From positions 62,001 to 126,000 of the forward strand of contig NZ_AUAM01000014.1 of NCBI RefSeq assembly GCF_000428725.1: a DNA stretch of 64,000 nucleotides, read 5' to 3'. The translations under genes were made by a program, and so were the position numbers. Shown in pieces: positions 17,508-25,740 of the stretch; within the stretch, counting starts at the first letter, position 1, and each line of letters starts with the position of its first letter. The notes under the pieces are model-generated. The model searched no databases, was not told the DNA's origin, and saw only the letters and a program-made list of their open reading frames with translations. This stretch comes from Psychromonas aquimarina ATCC BAA-1526. Lineage in GTDB: Bacteria > Pseudomonadota > Gammaproteobacteria > Enterobacterales > Psychromonadaceae.

Positions 17508-17731
17508 CAGCTGCACCACGATTAAGCAACATTTTATTACTGCAGATAAAAAGCTGTATTTTCAGTACGTTAAGATAGTAAAAACAAATACTGAAAAGTC
17601 GTTAAGGATAATAATGCATATTAACTAAATTCTGCTAAACTGCCTGTTTTTAAAACAAGCAGTAAACGAACAATATGGTCGCTTAAGGAACCAGCAGCTT
17701 ACGACTATTTTAATCCTTAGGAAATTACACA

Positions 17732-18694
17732 ATGATAAAAGCTATTTACCGCACTACGGCATCGTTACTGGTCAGCACCTCCCTGCTGCTGGGCGGCTGT
17801 ATTGAACATACAGAAAAAGAAAAGGAAACTGAGACAACAACAGAAACTACGGCGGCCCCGAAAAAGAGCCAGGTAATAACTAAGCCGCTTGAAGTTTCCG
17901 TCAACTCACTTGCTGAATTAAACGCCCTGTTTGACAAGTACCAGTACAGCAGTCAGAACTGGTTAGCAGACAGCCGGAACATTCCGCGTTTAACTTTTTC
18001 CGGTATCAGTAAAAAATGGCAGACGCAGTCTCATAAACTTGCCGTCAACACTAAAAAAACCGTGTTTTTCCGTTTAATGACACCATTGATACTGCTCTCT
18101 AATGAAAAAATACTTAAGGAACGTGAAACAGCAGCAGACAGCGCGTTAGACTCGCCTGAATTAATCAAGCTTGCCCTGAAATACCGTATTATCAAAGACA
18201 GTAAAACAGCCTTAGATGAAACCTTACGTGAATCTCTTCTGCAGCGTGTTGATATTCTGCCGCCTTCCTTAGCACTGGCACAGGCAGCAGAGGAAAGCGG
18301 CTGGGCAACATCGCGTTTTGCCCTTGAGGGAAATGCCTTTTTCGGTCAGTGGGATTTCAGCGGTAAGGGTATGAAACCCAAAGCACAGCGTAAAGAGCTG
18401 GGAAATTACGGTGTGGCGCGTTTTGACAGCCCCCTTGATTCGGTAGAAGCTTATATGCTTAACCTTAACAGCGGCAGTGCTTATCAGCCGCTGCGTATTT
18501 TACGGGCAGAATTACGCGCCGGAGATCAGAAAATCAGCGGTTATAAACTGGCGGCAACGCTGGATAAATACTCAGAGCGCGGTCAGGCTTATGCGCAGGG
18601 ATTACAGAAAATGATCAGTTATAATGAACTGGCAGAGGTAGACCAGGCTTCTCTTGCTGATAATCAGCTAGTGCATATCACCAGCAGTGACTAA
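17732..18694 (+). CDS. Bax-like glucosaminidase lipoprotein
   Basis: 320 residues. A lipoprotein signal with lipobox LLGGC is followed by a Thr/Glu-rich linker and a C-terminal glucosaminidase-type domain (~160–300): PSLALAQAAEESGWATSRF carries the catalytic glutamate region, followed by EGNAFFGQWDF and NYGVARFDSPLDSVEAYMLNLN. It is related to E. coli Bax, a predicted peptidoglycan N-acetylglucosaminidase. It is probably anchored in the envelope and acts on cell-wall glycan. Monocistronic, with AGGA before the ATG. Confidence 0.85.
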   Translation: MIKAIYRTTASLLVSTSLLLGGCIEHTEKEKETETTTETTAAPKKSQVITKPLEVSVNSLAELNALFDKYQYSSQNWLADSRNIPRLTFSGISKKWQTQSHKLAVNTKKTVFFRLMTPLILLSNEKILKERETAADSALDSPELIKLALKYRIIKDSKTALDETLRESLLQRVDILPPSLALAQAAEESGWATSRFALEGNAFFGQWDFSGKGMKPKAQRKELGNYGVARFDSPLDSVEAYMLNLNSGSAYQPLRILRAELRAGDQKISGYKLAATLDKYSERGQAYAQGLQKMISYNELAEVDQASLADNQLVHITSSD

Positions 18695-18769
18695 CTAATT
18701 TAACGGCAGTACAAGCGGTATTAGTCATAATGCTGCTTTTATTTTATCCCAAATATTAAGGCATGCTTT

Positions 18770-19240
18770 ATGCAGTTTGAATCTGAATTTACACTCAACC
18801 GCCAGCACTTCGAAGAGTGTTTTGATCAGTCATTACCCTTTACAAAAAATAAAACGCCAAGATACAAGTTTATCGCCGCTTTACTTCTCGGCGGCCTGCT
18901 TATTATCACTTTTACACAGGAGCAGAAAACCTTAGGTTTCTTTTTGCTGGCATTAGCAGGCTTAGAATATTTCAGCTTTCGCTACCGGCGCGCCTGGTGG
19001 TTAACCAGACAGATGTGGAGTAAAAACTCAGGTAATACCATCAAGCTGAATATTGATGATCAGGGAGTGAAAATACACAGCTTACATAACAATACGCAGC
19101 TGCAGTGGTCAGAAGTCACTAAGGTCGATGAAACCCCTAAAGGACTGATGCTGACCTTAGAAAACGGCAGCTTTAACTACCTCTCTAAAACGGCGCTCAA
19201 TGAACAGGTGATCAAATTTATTCTGCAGCAGAATAAATAA
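18770..19240 (+). CDS. YcxB-family membrane protein
   Basis: 156 residues. A short N-terminal strand region is followed by two adjacent membrane helices (~38–75, FIAALLLGGLLIITF and LGFFLLALAGLEYFSF) and a C-terminal soluble domain with TIKLNIDDQGVKIHS and LQWSEVTKVDETPKGLML, matching the YcxB-like family. The function of the family is unknown. AAGG lies upstream of the ATG. Confidence 0.75.
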   Translation: MQFESEFTLNRQHFEECFDQSLPFTKNKTPRYKFIAALLLGGLLIITFTQEQKTLGFFLLALAGLEYFSFRYRRAWWLTRQMWSKNSGNTIKLNIDDQGVKIHSLHNNTQLQWSEVTKVDETPKGLMLTLENGSFNYLSKTALNEQVIKFILQQNK

Positions 19241-19310
19241 AACTACAGAGGATTATATCGGGCACCTTAAAAATTAAACGCTTTTAAGATACCCTGCTCA
19301 TAATAAGTGC

Positions 19311-19631
19311 TTAGAAATCCTCTATGGTTTTCATTTCAAAAACGCTATAGGCCGCTGTCTCATAGGGATGGCTGCTAATTAAAGCTGTCAGTACTGCTTT
19401 GATAAGCTTTTTCTCACAAACCATCTCCACTTTATACTCTTCAACAGACTGCAGCTGATTAACAGAGCCGATAAAGGGGCTGCTTGCTGCAAGCGGACGA
19501 AACTGTCCGCTGCCCGGAGTCTGCCAGCAGCACTGTTCATATTCGCCAATTCGCCCGGCTCCGGCATTAAACAGCGCAGATTTAACCTTCTCAACGTACT
19601 CGCCGGGTACATAAAAGACCAGTTGATACAT
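19311..19631 (-). CDS. NIF3-like/YqfO-type small protein
   Basis: 106 residues. MYQLVFYVPGEYVEKVKSAL at the N-terminus, then GAGRIGEYEQCCWQTPGSGQF and a C-terminal SSHPYETAAYSVFE. This is the CutA-like ferredoxin-fold insert domain of NIF3/YqfO proteins occurring on its own. The ATG at 19631 has AGGA 7 bases upstream and follows the previous stop by one base, so translation is probably coupled to the upstream gene. Biochemical role unknown; metal binding is possible. Confidence 0.8.
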   Translation of the reverse strand: MYQLVFYVPGEYVEKVKSALFNAGAGRIGEYEQCCWQTPGSGQFRPLAASSPFIGSVNQLQSVEEYKVEMVCEKKLIKAVLTALISSHPYETAAYSVFEMKTIEDF

Positions 19632-19632
19632 T

Positions 19633-20028
19633 TTATCTTCCTCTTTTGTGCAGATATAAAAGTACGGGCAGCAGCACCACACAGGTGGTCAGCATATCCG
19701 CGACACTATGATAATCAAGCAGCCGCATCAGGTAAAAATAGATGCATAATGACAACGGTGCCAGCAGCCGCAGTTTTCGATTCTTCATACTGAGATCTAT
19801 AACAAACACTAATGCCAGTGCGCTATGGGTACTATAATCCATTGCTAATGCCGGCCAGATTTGTAAGCTGTTATCCACAAACATCAGACCATAAACAAGG
19901 GTTAAAGAGAGCAGTAATATAATAAAACGCAGGCGCCGTTTTACCTGAGGCTCTTTCTGCCAGTAATACAGATAAGCAAGCACCAGAAGCGGTGTATATA
20001 AATCAGCAATAACAGGCAGAAATGTCAC
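19633..20028 (-). CDS. Membrane protein with PAP2-like motif remnants
   Basis: 131 residues with about five hydrophobic segments. STHSALALVFVIDLSM followed by RLLDYHSVADML resembles motifs 2 and 3 of PAP2-type lipid phosphatases (a histidine after Ser, then Arg...His...Asp). The first motif is not clear, so it may be a short or inactive relative. It starts with GTG with no strong ribosome binding site. It is in a leftward series with the 264-residue-class protein upstream and the NIF3-like gene downstream. Function uncertain. Confidence 0.55.
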   Translation of the reverse strand: MTFLPVIADLYTPLLVLAYLYYWQKEPQVKRRLRFIILLLSLTLVYGLMFVDNSLQIWPALAMDYSTHSALALVFVIDLSMKNRKLRLLAPLSLCIYFYLMRLLDYHSVADMLTTCVVLLPVLLYLHKRGR

Positions 20029-20042
20029 TATTCTGCAGCCGC

Positions 20043-20831
20043 TTAAGGACGGGCTCTGCTGTAGTCAACAGTATGATCACAGCTTCCCTCGGACTCGCAG
20101 TCATTAATACCGTCCCGGTTTTTATCCCAGCTGGAGTGCATACGTTTTACCTGTTTAAATTCAGCTTGACCGCCGGCTGGTGATAGATTTAACAGCAACA
20201 GAGTTTTTTCAGCCTTCTCTGTCGGGTAATCGGCAGTGGACTGCCCTTGAGCATGGGTTAAATAATCAACACGGATTTCATTATCGAGCAGATTAATACT
20301 CTCTTCACGAATACGGTTTCCCAGCAGTACTGAATCTAAATGGCTGCTTTGTTTAGTAACAGAATCATAGGAAAACAGACCGACATAAACAAAAACGCCG
20401 CTGCCGGCAGTATTAACCACAAAAGGGGCTGCAAAATGAATAAGACCCGTTTCTGCTTCAGTCAGCAGCGCCATTTTAGACATATTCAGGTAAAGGGAGC
20501 CGCGGTCATAAAGCGCCTCTTTACCATCAGCCGCTTCCTGTAAAACTTCCTGGTAGTGACCGCGCAGATAGAAGGTATTATCAATCTGCTCCTGTTTATC
20601 TAAAACCACCTGCTTATCTGTTTCCGGATAATTCATAGCAATAGGATAACCGGCAGACAGGTTTTCATAAATCATCTGAGTAACAGTCTGTTCACAGCTT
20701 TGTTCAGACTCATTCCAGACACCGGCAATTTTTTTACACTCTTCAGGCGAGTTAATTTTACTGTTCAGAAAATAGATCCCTCCAAATACAACAAACACCA
20801 CAAAAATAATCTGATTAATTCTTTTATGCAT
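20043..20831 (-). CDS. Hypothetical membrane-anchored protein with C-terminal EF-hand-like loop
   Basis: 262 residues from the ATG at 20831 (a GTG two codons upstream is also possible). One N-terminal membrane helix (IIFVVFVVFGGIYFL) is followed by a C-x(n)-G-x-W-N cysteine pair motif (ECKKIAGVWNESEQSCEQ), a globular periplasmic domain, and a calcium-loop-like DKNRDGINDCE near the end. It overlaps truC by 8 bases, so it is translated from the same transcript. I do not recognise the family. Confidence 0.65.
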   Translation of the reverse strand: MHKRINQIIFVVFVVFGGIYFLNSKINSPEECKKIAGVWNESEQSCEQTVTQMIYENLSAGYPIAMNYPETDKQVVLDKQEQIDNTFYLRGHYQEVLQEAADGKEALYDRGSLYLNMSKMALLTEAETGLIHFAAPFVVNTAGSGVFVYVGLFSYDSVTKQSSHLDSVLLGNRIREESINLLDNEIRVDYLTHAQGQSTADYPTEKAEKTLLLLNLSPAGGQAEFKQVKRMHSSWDKNRDGINDCESEGSCDHTVDYSRARP

Positions 20832-21648
20832 TTTCACTATCCCGGTTTAATTTTATTTTGGCTAACAGGTTCTTAAATTCATCATCTAAGGGCGCATTAA
20901 CTGTTATTAATTGATCTGTTTTAGGGTGCTTAAAGGATAAAAACTCAGCGTGCAGCAGTAAACGATGACTGGTAAATTTTTCACGGAACATGGCGTTATG
21001 TTTGCCGTCGCCATGTGACGTATCCCCGACAATGGGGTGACGAAGGTGTGCCATATGACGGCGCAGCTGATGTTTACGTCCTGTTTTCGGAGTCAGCGAC
21101 ATCAGGCTGTAACGAGATGAATCATAGGGTCTGACTGCAATCGGCAGCTCGGTCTGCGCCAGGCAGCGGTATTCAGTGAATGCCTGCTGCGCCGGTTTAT
21201 CAACAGCCGCTTTTTTATCCGCAATTTTATCGAGAATTTCTTTCAGCGCATAATCCAGCTCTCCGTCTCCTAAGTGTCCGCGCACCACGGCTAAATAAGA
21301 TTTTTCCATGCTGTGTTGAGCAAACTGATGCATCATATTACGCGCACTTTCTTTATCAAGCGCAAACAATAAAACCCCGGAGGTCGGCCGATCTAAACGG
21401 TGCACCGGAAAGACATATTGACCGATCTGATTTCGTACTTTCTGCAGCGCAAACTCTGTGGCATGACTGTCTAACCAGCTGCGGTGTACCAGAAGCCCTG
21501 AAGGTTTATTAACGGCAACCAGATATTCATCCTGATATAAAATATCCAGATCCGGGCTGCTTCTCTCAATATTAAGATCCTGATCTTCAAGCGCCTCATC
21601 GAAAAGCAGATCCTGGTTTTCAAGCAGATTATTTTCTATATCACTCAT
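20824..21648 (-). CDS. truC: tRNA pseudouridine(65) synthase
   Basis: 274 residues. An RluA-family pseudouridine synthase with the catalytic motif HRLDRPTSG (Asp is the nucleophile), ILYQDEYLVAVNKPSGLLVH at the start of the core and GRKHQLRRHMAHLRHPIVGD towards the end. HRLDRPTSG and the pairing with yqcC are typical of TruC, which makes pseudouridine 65 in tRNAs. There is an N-terminal acidic extension of ~35 residues. The ATG at 21648 is chosen; a TTG at 21669 would overlap the yqcC stop. Confidence 0.92.
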   Translation of the reverse strand: MSDIENNLLENQDLLFDEALEDQDLNIERSSPDLDILYQDEYLVAVNKPSGLLVHRSWLDSHATEFALQKVRNQIGQYVFPVHRLDRPTSGVLLFALDKESARNMMHQFAQHSMEKSYLAVVRGHLGDGELDYALKEILDKIADKKAAVDKPAQQAFTEYRCLAQTELPIAVRPYDSSRYSLMSLTPKTGRKHQLRRHMAHLRHPIVGDTSHGDGKHNAMFREKFTSHRLLLHAEFLSFKHPKTDQLITVNAPLDDEFKNLLAKIKLNRDSENA

Positions 21649-21665
21649 TCTTTTTCGCTTAAATT

Positions 21666-22013
21666 TCAATTATTGTCATTAAAAAGACTGTCGATAGAGG
21701 CAATGATCTTCTCTATTTCGGTGCTGTTAACGGGCAGAGGTTTAAAATATTCTTCGGCCATTGCTGACAGCGACAACCTCTCCGGCAGCGCCCCTGAAAA
21801 CTGTAAAATCTTCCCCATTTTTACAATAAATATAAACTGCAGCCACTGCACAAAACTGAGTTTATCAATGGAAAAAGGCTCAGTGCTGTTAAGCGCATCG
21901 GCATCGGGTTTCGTTTCCTGCCATAAATTCTGACGGCGTAATTCACTTTCCAGCTGCTTTAAAAGCTCAAGTAAAAGGCGGCGCTTTTTTAATTCACTAT
22001 CTCTATCTGTCAT
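21666..22013 (-). CDS. yqcC: YqcC family protein (DUF446)
   Basis: 115 residues, helical, soluble. The core SFVQWLQFIFIVKMGKILQ and LPERLSLSAMAEEYFK match the YqcC family. It lies directly upstream of truC, the same order as in enterobacteria. The role is unknown; it may be linked to tRNA modification through its partner. Confidence 0.88.
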   Translation of the reverse strand: MTDRDSELKKRRLLLELLKQLESELRRQNLWQETKPDADALNSTEPFSIDKLSFVQWLQFIFIVKMGKILQFSGALPERLSLSAMAEEYFKPLPVNSTEIEKIIASIDSLFNDNN

Positions 22014-22113
22014 ATCTGTTACTTAGCAAAATTATTAAGTGACATAATATACCAGCTAGTTATGCAATGGGGTATAATCATCAGCACGTTATGAACAACA
22101 GAATAAAACTATT

Positions 22114-23157
22114 ATGAGCATAAATACCCTTACTGAATTTTTACAAGAATCTAAATGCCAGTTTCGAGTTTATGATTTAGGACGTAAAGTCAGCAGAATA
22201 TCCAGCAGTGTTTTCAAAAAAATTGCACATAATGAACAGCCCTACCCCTATCCGATACAGCAGCATGCTTATATTGCTCTGACTTTCTGGCAGAACAGCG
22301 CACAAAAAGAGCATTTCATCTGGTTTTTAAAGATGCCCTTAGATGAACAGGGGCTGATGAAAATCCCCGCGCAAAGCAGCTTTATAAGAATGGTGGTTGA
22401 AGCTATCGGTGAAGACCTAACTGCAGATATCAGCAAAAAACTGCAGGAACGTCTGGCCGGCAACCCCTTTGTATTTAAGCCCGGAGCTGAAAAATTAGCT
22501 ATTTTTAATGCAGCCGTGAATGCCGCTTTTATCCGCCCGCCCTCCTCTTTTTATCAAGGTGCTGTGCACTACTTTTCAGGCGCGGCAGGCTGGAATAACT
22601 GGCAGGAATTAGGCATTCAGGGCATTGCAGATTTAACGGCCCGTTTAAATCATGATAATAACCAGGAGCAGTTAATTAATGCTCTGCCGTTTTTACCGCA
22701 GCAGCCTCTGCAGTCATTAGCCTTATGTTTAGAGAATCAGGATCAGATAAGTACCAGCCTGGCAGAAGCACTTTCCCGGCAGGCAGATATCGAGCTGCAG
22801 GCGGATCACCAGGACAGTGCTATTTTATTATTACGCGCTTTAGCCAGTGCTCCGGCAGCCGGGATTACTAAAACACTTTTAGAAAAGCAGTTCAGTTCGG
22901 AGTTAATTCATAACCCGCACTGGTATGTTGGTATCGCCGGACGATTATGGACCATGCTGGAAGATGAAACACTGCTCAACCGTTTTCTGGAAGCCTTAGC
23001 GAATCATCAGCCGTCATTGTTTCCGCAGCTGTTTGCGGATTTAGTCGCTATTCCCTCTCTGCGTGATAAGGTGCTTAAACAATTACGCTTACCAGCGCGT
23101 TCACCGGCATTAACAGAAGCTATCGGCGTCCTGTTTTCAGGCATAAAAACAACTTAA
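22114..23157 (+). CDS. DUF3549 family protein
   Basis: 347 residues, cytoplasmic, mostly helical. The N-terminus INTLTEFLQESKCQFRVYDLGRK and the AYIALTFWQ region are characteristic of DUF3549, conserved in marine gammaproteobacteria. It is the first gene of a rightward group (DUF3549, DUF3301, coiled-coil protein, Zn-ribbon protein) with gaps of 10, 27 and 2 bases. A TATAAT-like box lies ~40 bases upstream. No catalytic motif is visible. Confidence 0.8.
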   Translation: MSINTLTEFLQESKCQFRVYDLGRKVSRISSSVFKKIAHNEQPYPYPIQQHAYIALTFWQNSAQKEHFIWFLKMPLDEQGLMKIPAQSSFIRMVVEAIGEDLTADISKKLQERLAGNPFVFKPGAEKLAIFNAAVNAAFIRPPSSFYQGAVHYFSGAAGWNNWQELGIQGIADLTARLNHDNNQEQLINALPFLPQQPLQSLALCLENQDQISTSLAEALSRQADIELQADHQDSAILLLRALASAPAAGITKTLLEKQFSSELIHNPHWYVGIAGRLWTMLEDETLLNRFLEALANHQPSLFPQLFADLVAIPSLRDKVLKQLRLPARSPALTEAIGVLFSGIKTT

Positions 23158-23167
23158 CGGAAAAATT

Positions 23168-23482
23168 ATGTGGGATCTGCTATTTATTTTATTTTGTGTT
23201 GCCGCGGGTACGCTTATCTGGAAACTGCGCCAGCAGTCAGAATACGCGAAAGAGCTGATCACTCAGCACTGTTTTAAGCTGGATCTGCAGTTATTGTCAG
23301 TTTCCCGTTCTAATTTTAATTTCAAACTGGGCAGGCACTTTCTGCAGGCTAGTTTTGTATTTGAGTTCAGCAGTGATAACGATAACAGTTACCAGGGGCG
23401 GCTGTTATTATCAGGGTTACGTAAACCGCGTTTCGAACTGCCTGTTTATCGTACCTTTGAAGATCCCAATACACTGCATTAA
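23168..23482 (+). CDS. DUF3301 family membrane-anchored protein
   Basis: 104 residues. One N-terminal membrane helix (WDLLFILFCVAAGTLIW) is followed by a QQSEYAKELITQHC segment and a small beta-rich domain, the DUF3301 layout. It lies 10 bases after the DUF3549 gene, a pairing also common in vibrios and Shewanella. Function unknown. Confidence 0.8.
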   Translation: MWDLLFILFCVAAGTLIWKLRQQSEYAKELITQHCFKLDLQLLSVSRSNFNFKLGRHFLQASFVFEFSSDNDNSYQGRLLLSGLRKPRFELPVYRTFEDPNTLH

Positions 23483-23509
23483 TTTTTCATTTTTATACAG
23501 GATATCCCT

Positions 23510-23845
23510 ATGATGGACCGTATTATTTTAGTTGCTCAACAGATTGCGAAAGAAGGTAAGGTACCTAATACCGCATTAATCAAATCACGCCTGCCGAAAA
23601 ATGTACCGCTGCCGGCAATTATTCAGGGCCTGAAACTGTGGAAGGAAAACCCGCAGAAAGAGATAGATACTCCAACAGAGCCGGCCCTGACAGCAGCTGC
23701 AGGCGGTGAAGGTTCAACAAGTTTTGATGCTTTACTGGAAATAAAAATAGAGCAGATGATAAGGCCACTGGTCACTGAAATAGCTGATTTAAAAGAGCAG
23801 CTTGCAGCCTTAAAAAAACAGATTAAAACAGAAGATAAAGAATAG
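23510..23845 (+). CDS. Hypothetical protein with C-terminal coiled coil
   Basis: 111 residues. A small helical N-terminal domain (DRIILVAQQIAKEGKVPNTALIKSRLP) resembling a winged-helix or KfrA-type start is followed by a Pro/Thr/Ala-rich linker and a C-terminal coiled coil (IEQMIRPLVTEIADLKEQL). It lies between DUF3301 and the Zn-ribbon gene, which starts 2 bases later. Possibly nucleic-acid binding; not shown. Confidence 0.65.
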   Translation: MMDRIILVAQQIAKEGKVPNTALIKSRLPKNVPLPAIIQGLKLWKENPQKEIDTPTEPALTAAAGGEGSTSFDALLEIKIEQMIRPLVTEIADLKEQLAALKKQIKTEDKE

Positions 23846-23847
23846 CC

Positions 23848-24624
23848 GTGTTTATTAAAGAACTCACTTTTGAGTGTTACCAGAATACTCAATACGCAGC
23901 CGTTGAAAGAGCTGTTAACAACTACTTTGATATGCTGCGTTATAACGGACAGATCTTAGGCCGTGAATTTCCAATTGCCATGTTTGAAGGCTGGTTTGTC
24001 AGCCGTTTAGTCTGCCCGGAAGAAAACAGCTTAGACGAAGCTTTTAACAGCCCGCAGGTAAAGCATGCTTTAAATCAGTTAACCGAAGCGGGTTTACTGG
24101 CCCCTAAAATTAAAACCGTCGCTGAAGACTTAAATTCAATGGAATGCGCCCCTCACTTTCAGCCAGGCTGGCAGGTTTTATACACCACATTTCTGGATAC
24201 CTGCTCACCACTTCGCTGCGGTGAAACGCTTGCGCCGATCCCGCTGTACCGCACTCCGGAGGCAGTCAGTAACGGCGACCGTAAAAGTGTTCTAAAATGG
24301 CAGGAGGAGTGGATAAACTGCGATGAACTGCAGATGAACGGCTCCGCAGTTTCCAGCGCGGCATTAAAAGAGATTGGTGAAGTCGACAGTAAACTCTATT
24401 ACCGCGGCTACAATCTGTGTAAGCGCATTGAATTTGTAACCAGGGTACCCACTTACTATTACCTTTACCGGGTTGCAGGAAAAAGCCTACAGGAAGAGCA
24501 GCAGCGTAAGTGCCCGAGCTGCGGTGGTGAGTGGAAATTAGCTGAACCGTTATTTGATATTTTCGATTTTAAATGTGATAAATGTCAGCTGGTTTCTAAC
24601 CTGTCCTGGGATTTCAAAAAATAA
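23848..24624 (+). CDS. Zn-ribbon-containing protein, possible nucleic-acid binder
   Basis: 258 residues, starting with GTG 2 bases after the previous stop. The N-terminal part (ELTFECYQNTQYAAVERAVN, YNGQILGREFP) matches a conserved gammaproteobacterial family. The C-terminus carries a zinc ribbon with CPSCGGEW and CDKCQLVSN. The block of four genes is probably one operon. Exact function not known. Confidence 0.8.
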   Translation: MFIKELTFECYQNTQYAAVERAVNNYFDMLRYNGQILGREFPIAMFEGWFVSRLVCPEENSLDEAFNSPQVKHALNQLTEAGLLAPKIKTVAEDLNSMECAPHFQPGWQVLYTTFLDTCSPLRCGETLAPIPLYRTPEAVSNGDRKSVLKWQEEWINCDELQMNGSAVSSAALKEIGEVDSKLYYRGYNLCKRIEFVTRVPTYYYLYRVAGKSLQEEQQRKCPSCGGEWKLAEPLFDIFDFKCDKCQLVSNLSWDFKK

Positions 24625-24674
24625 ACGTCAGCCCGTTTTCCGATAACACTTTAATAATTAAAGGAATAAACACC

Positions 24675-25169
24675 ATGTTAAAAAAAATAAAAATATTCGC
24701 CGTCCTGCTGGTTGTGCTGGTAGTTGTTTTTTTTGGATTAAGAGGCTGCTCTAAAGATGAAGTCGGTGATGTTTCCCTGGGCATGTTTACCACCAAAGAT
24801 ATTAAAATTGAAAAACTAAACGATCCGGTTGTTTCCGGTGTAACCTGCCATATTTCCAATATTGTTGCAGATCTGGACTTTTCTGATCCCTCAGACTCCT
24901 CAATCAGCTGCCGCCAGACAGGTGAAATCACCCCGGCAATGCTGACTCAAATAGACAAGTCTAAAGGCGGTGAATTAGTTTTTAAAAAATCCAAAAGCAT
25001 TCTCTTTAAGAGTTTGAAAATAAAGCGTATTTTTGACCAGTCAACACAGACGCTTATTTATATCGCTTTCAGCACTAAAGAGCTAAACGGCAGCTTTAAG
25101 CACTCGATGTCTACCGTTCCACTATGGGGAACAGAAGCCTACAGCACACCGGTTGTTGAAACTAAATAG
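24675..25169 (+). CDS. creA: CreA family protein
   Basis: 164 residues. An N-terminal hydrophobic segment (IFAVLLVVLVVVFFGLRGC) is followed by the CreA domain: DPVVSGVTCHISN, SSISCRQTGEITP and a C-terminal TVPLWG. CreA proteins are periplasmic and of unknown function, conserved across proteobacteria. The RGC sequence after the helix might act as a lipobox, but it is not canonical. It is followed by its own terminator. Confidence 0.88.
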   Translation: MLKKIKIFAVLLVVLVVVFFGLRGCSKDEVGDVSLGMFTTKDIKIEKLNDPVVSGVTCHISNIVADLDFSDPSDSSISCRQTGEITPAMLTQIDKSKGGELVFKKSKSILFKSLKIKRIFDQSTQTLIYIAFSTKELNGSFKHSMSTVPLWGTEAYSTPVVETK

Positions 25170-25175
25170 AGAGTA

Positions 25176-25201
25176 AAAAGGAGCTGAGCGCGGCTCCTTT
25201 T
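25176..25201 (+). terminator. Intrinsic terminator of creA
   Basis: AAAAGGAGC (25176–25184) and GCTCCTTTT (25193–25201) make a perfect 9-bp stem ending in T residues, 7 bases after the stop. Confidence 0.8.
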
Positions 25202-25395
25202 CAAACATCATTCCGCCACCACCTGCAAAAAACTCCGTTCTCATAAATAAAAAAACATAGACTAGTTTTATTTGTGATCTCTCCTGCTCAAAAAAATTTC
25301 ACAAGAAGCTCAGCTCGACATAAACGAGTTAATTGTATTTGCTCAAATATATACAATGCTATAGTAAAGTTAACTTTCTTTACTGAGGGATCAAT

Positions 25396-25653
25396 ATGTT
25401 AAATGAAAATCATGCGCTTATTCTCGACTTTCCTGAACTAAAAATGGACATAGTTCATCTCAACCATGACAGTCCGGTATTTAAAGAAAAATCACAGCAG
25501 TACCACCAGCTCGATTATGATATTCGCCAGCTTGAAATCGCCGGAAGCCCCACCAATGATGAACATATGAATCAGCTGAAAATAAAAAGAGCGCAGTTAA
25601 AAGATTTATTATATCTGCAGTTAAAAGAGCATCACGGCAGCTCAAGCGAGTGA
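25396..25653 (+). CDS. YdcH family protein (DUF465)
   Basis: 85 residues, a helical hairpin protein. LIHLNHDSP-like NHDSPVFKEKSQQYHQLDYDI and the basic LKIKRAQLKDLLYLQL helix are diagnostic of the small DUF465/YdcH family. Cytoplasmic, function unknown. GAGG precedes the ATG. The upstream 225 bases hold only the creA terminator and an AT-rich promoter region. Confidence 0.85.
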   Translation: MLNENHALILDFPELKMDIVHLNHDSPVFKEKSQQYHQLDYDIRQLEIAGSPTNDEHMNQLKIKRAQLKDLLYLQLKEHHGSSSE

Positions 25654-25708
25654 ATATTTACAGTTTCACAGCGCTTAACAAAATTTAAACGCCTTTCCTT
25701 CATTATAT

Positions 25709-25740
25709 CTGCAGTGATTATTAATCAATAATCACTGCAG
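25709..25740. terminator. 14-bp hairpin shared by two convergent genes
   Basis: CTGCAGTGATTATT and its exact complement flank a 4-nt AATC loop. It lies between ydcH and the diguanylate cyclase gene and includes the last codons and the stop of the latter (stop at 25725–25727). No T run follows, so it may stop polymerase weakly in both directions or protect 3' ends. Confidence 0.5.
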
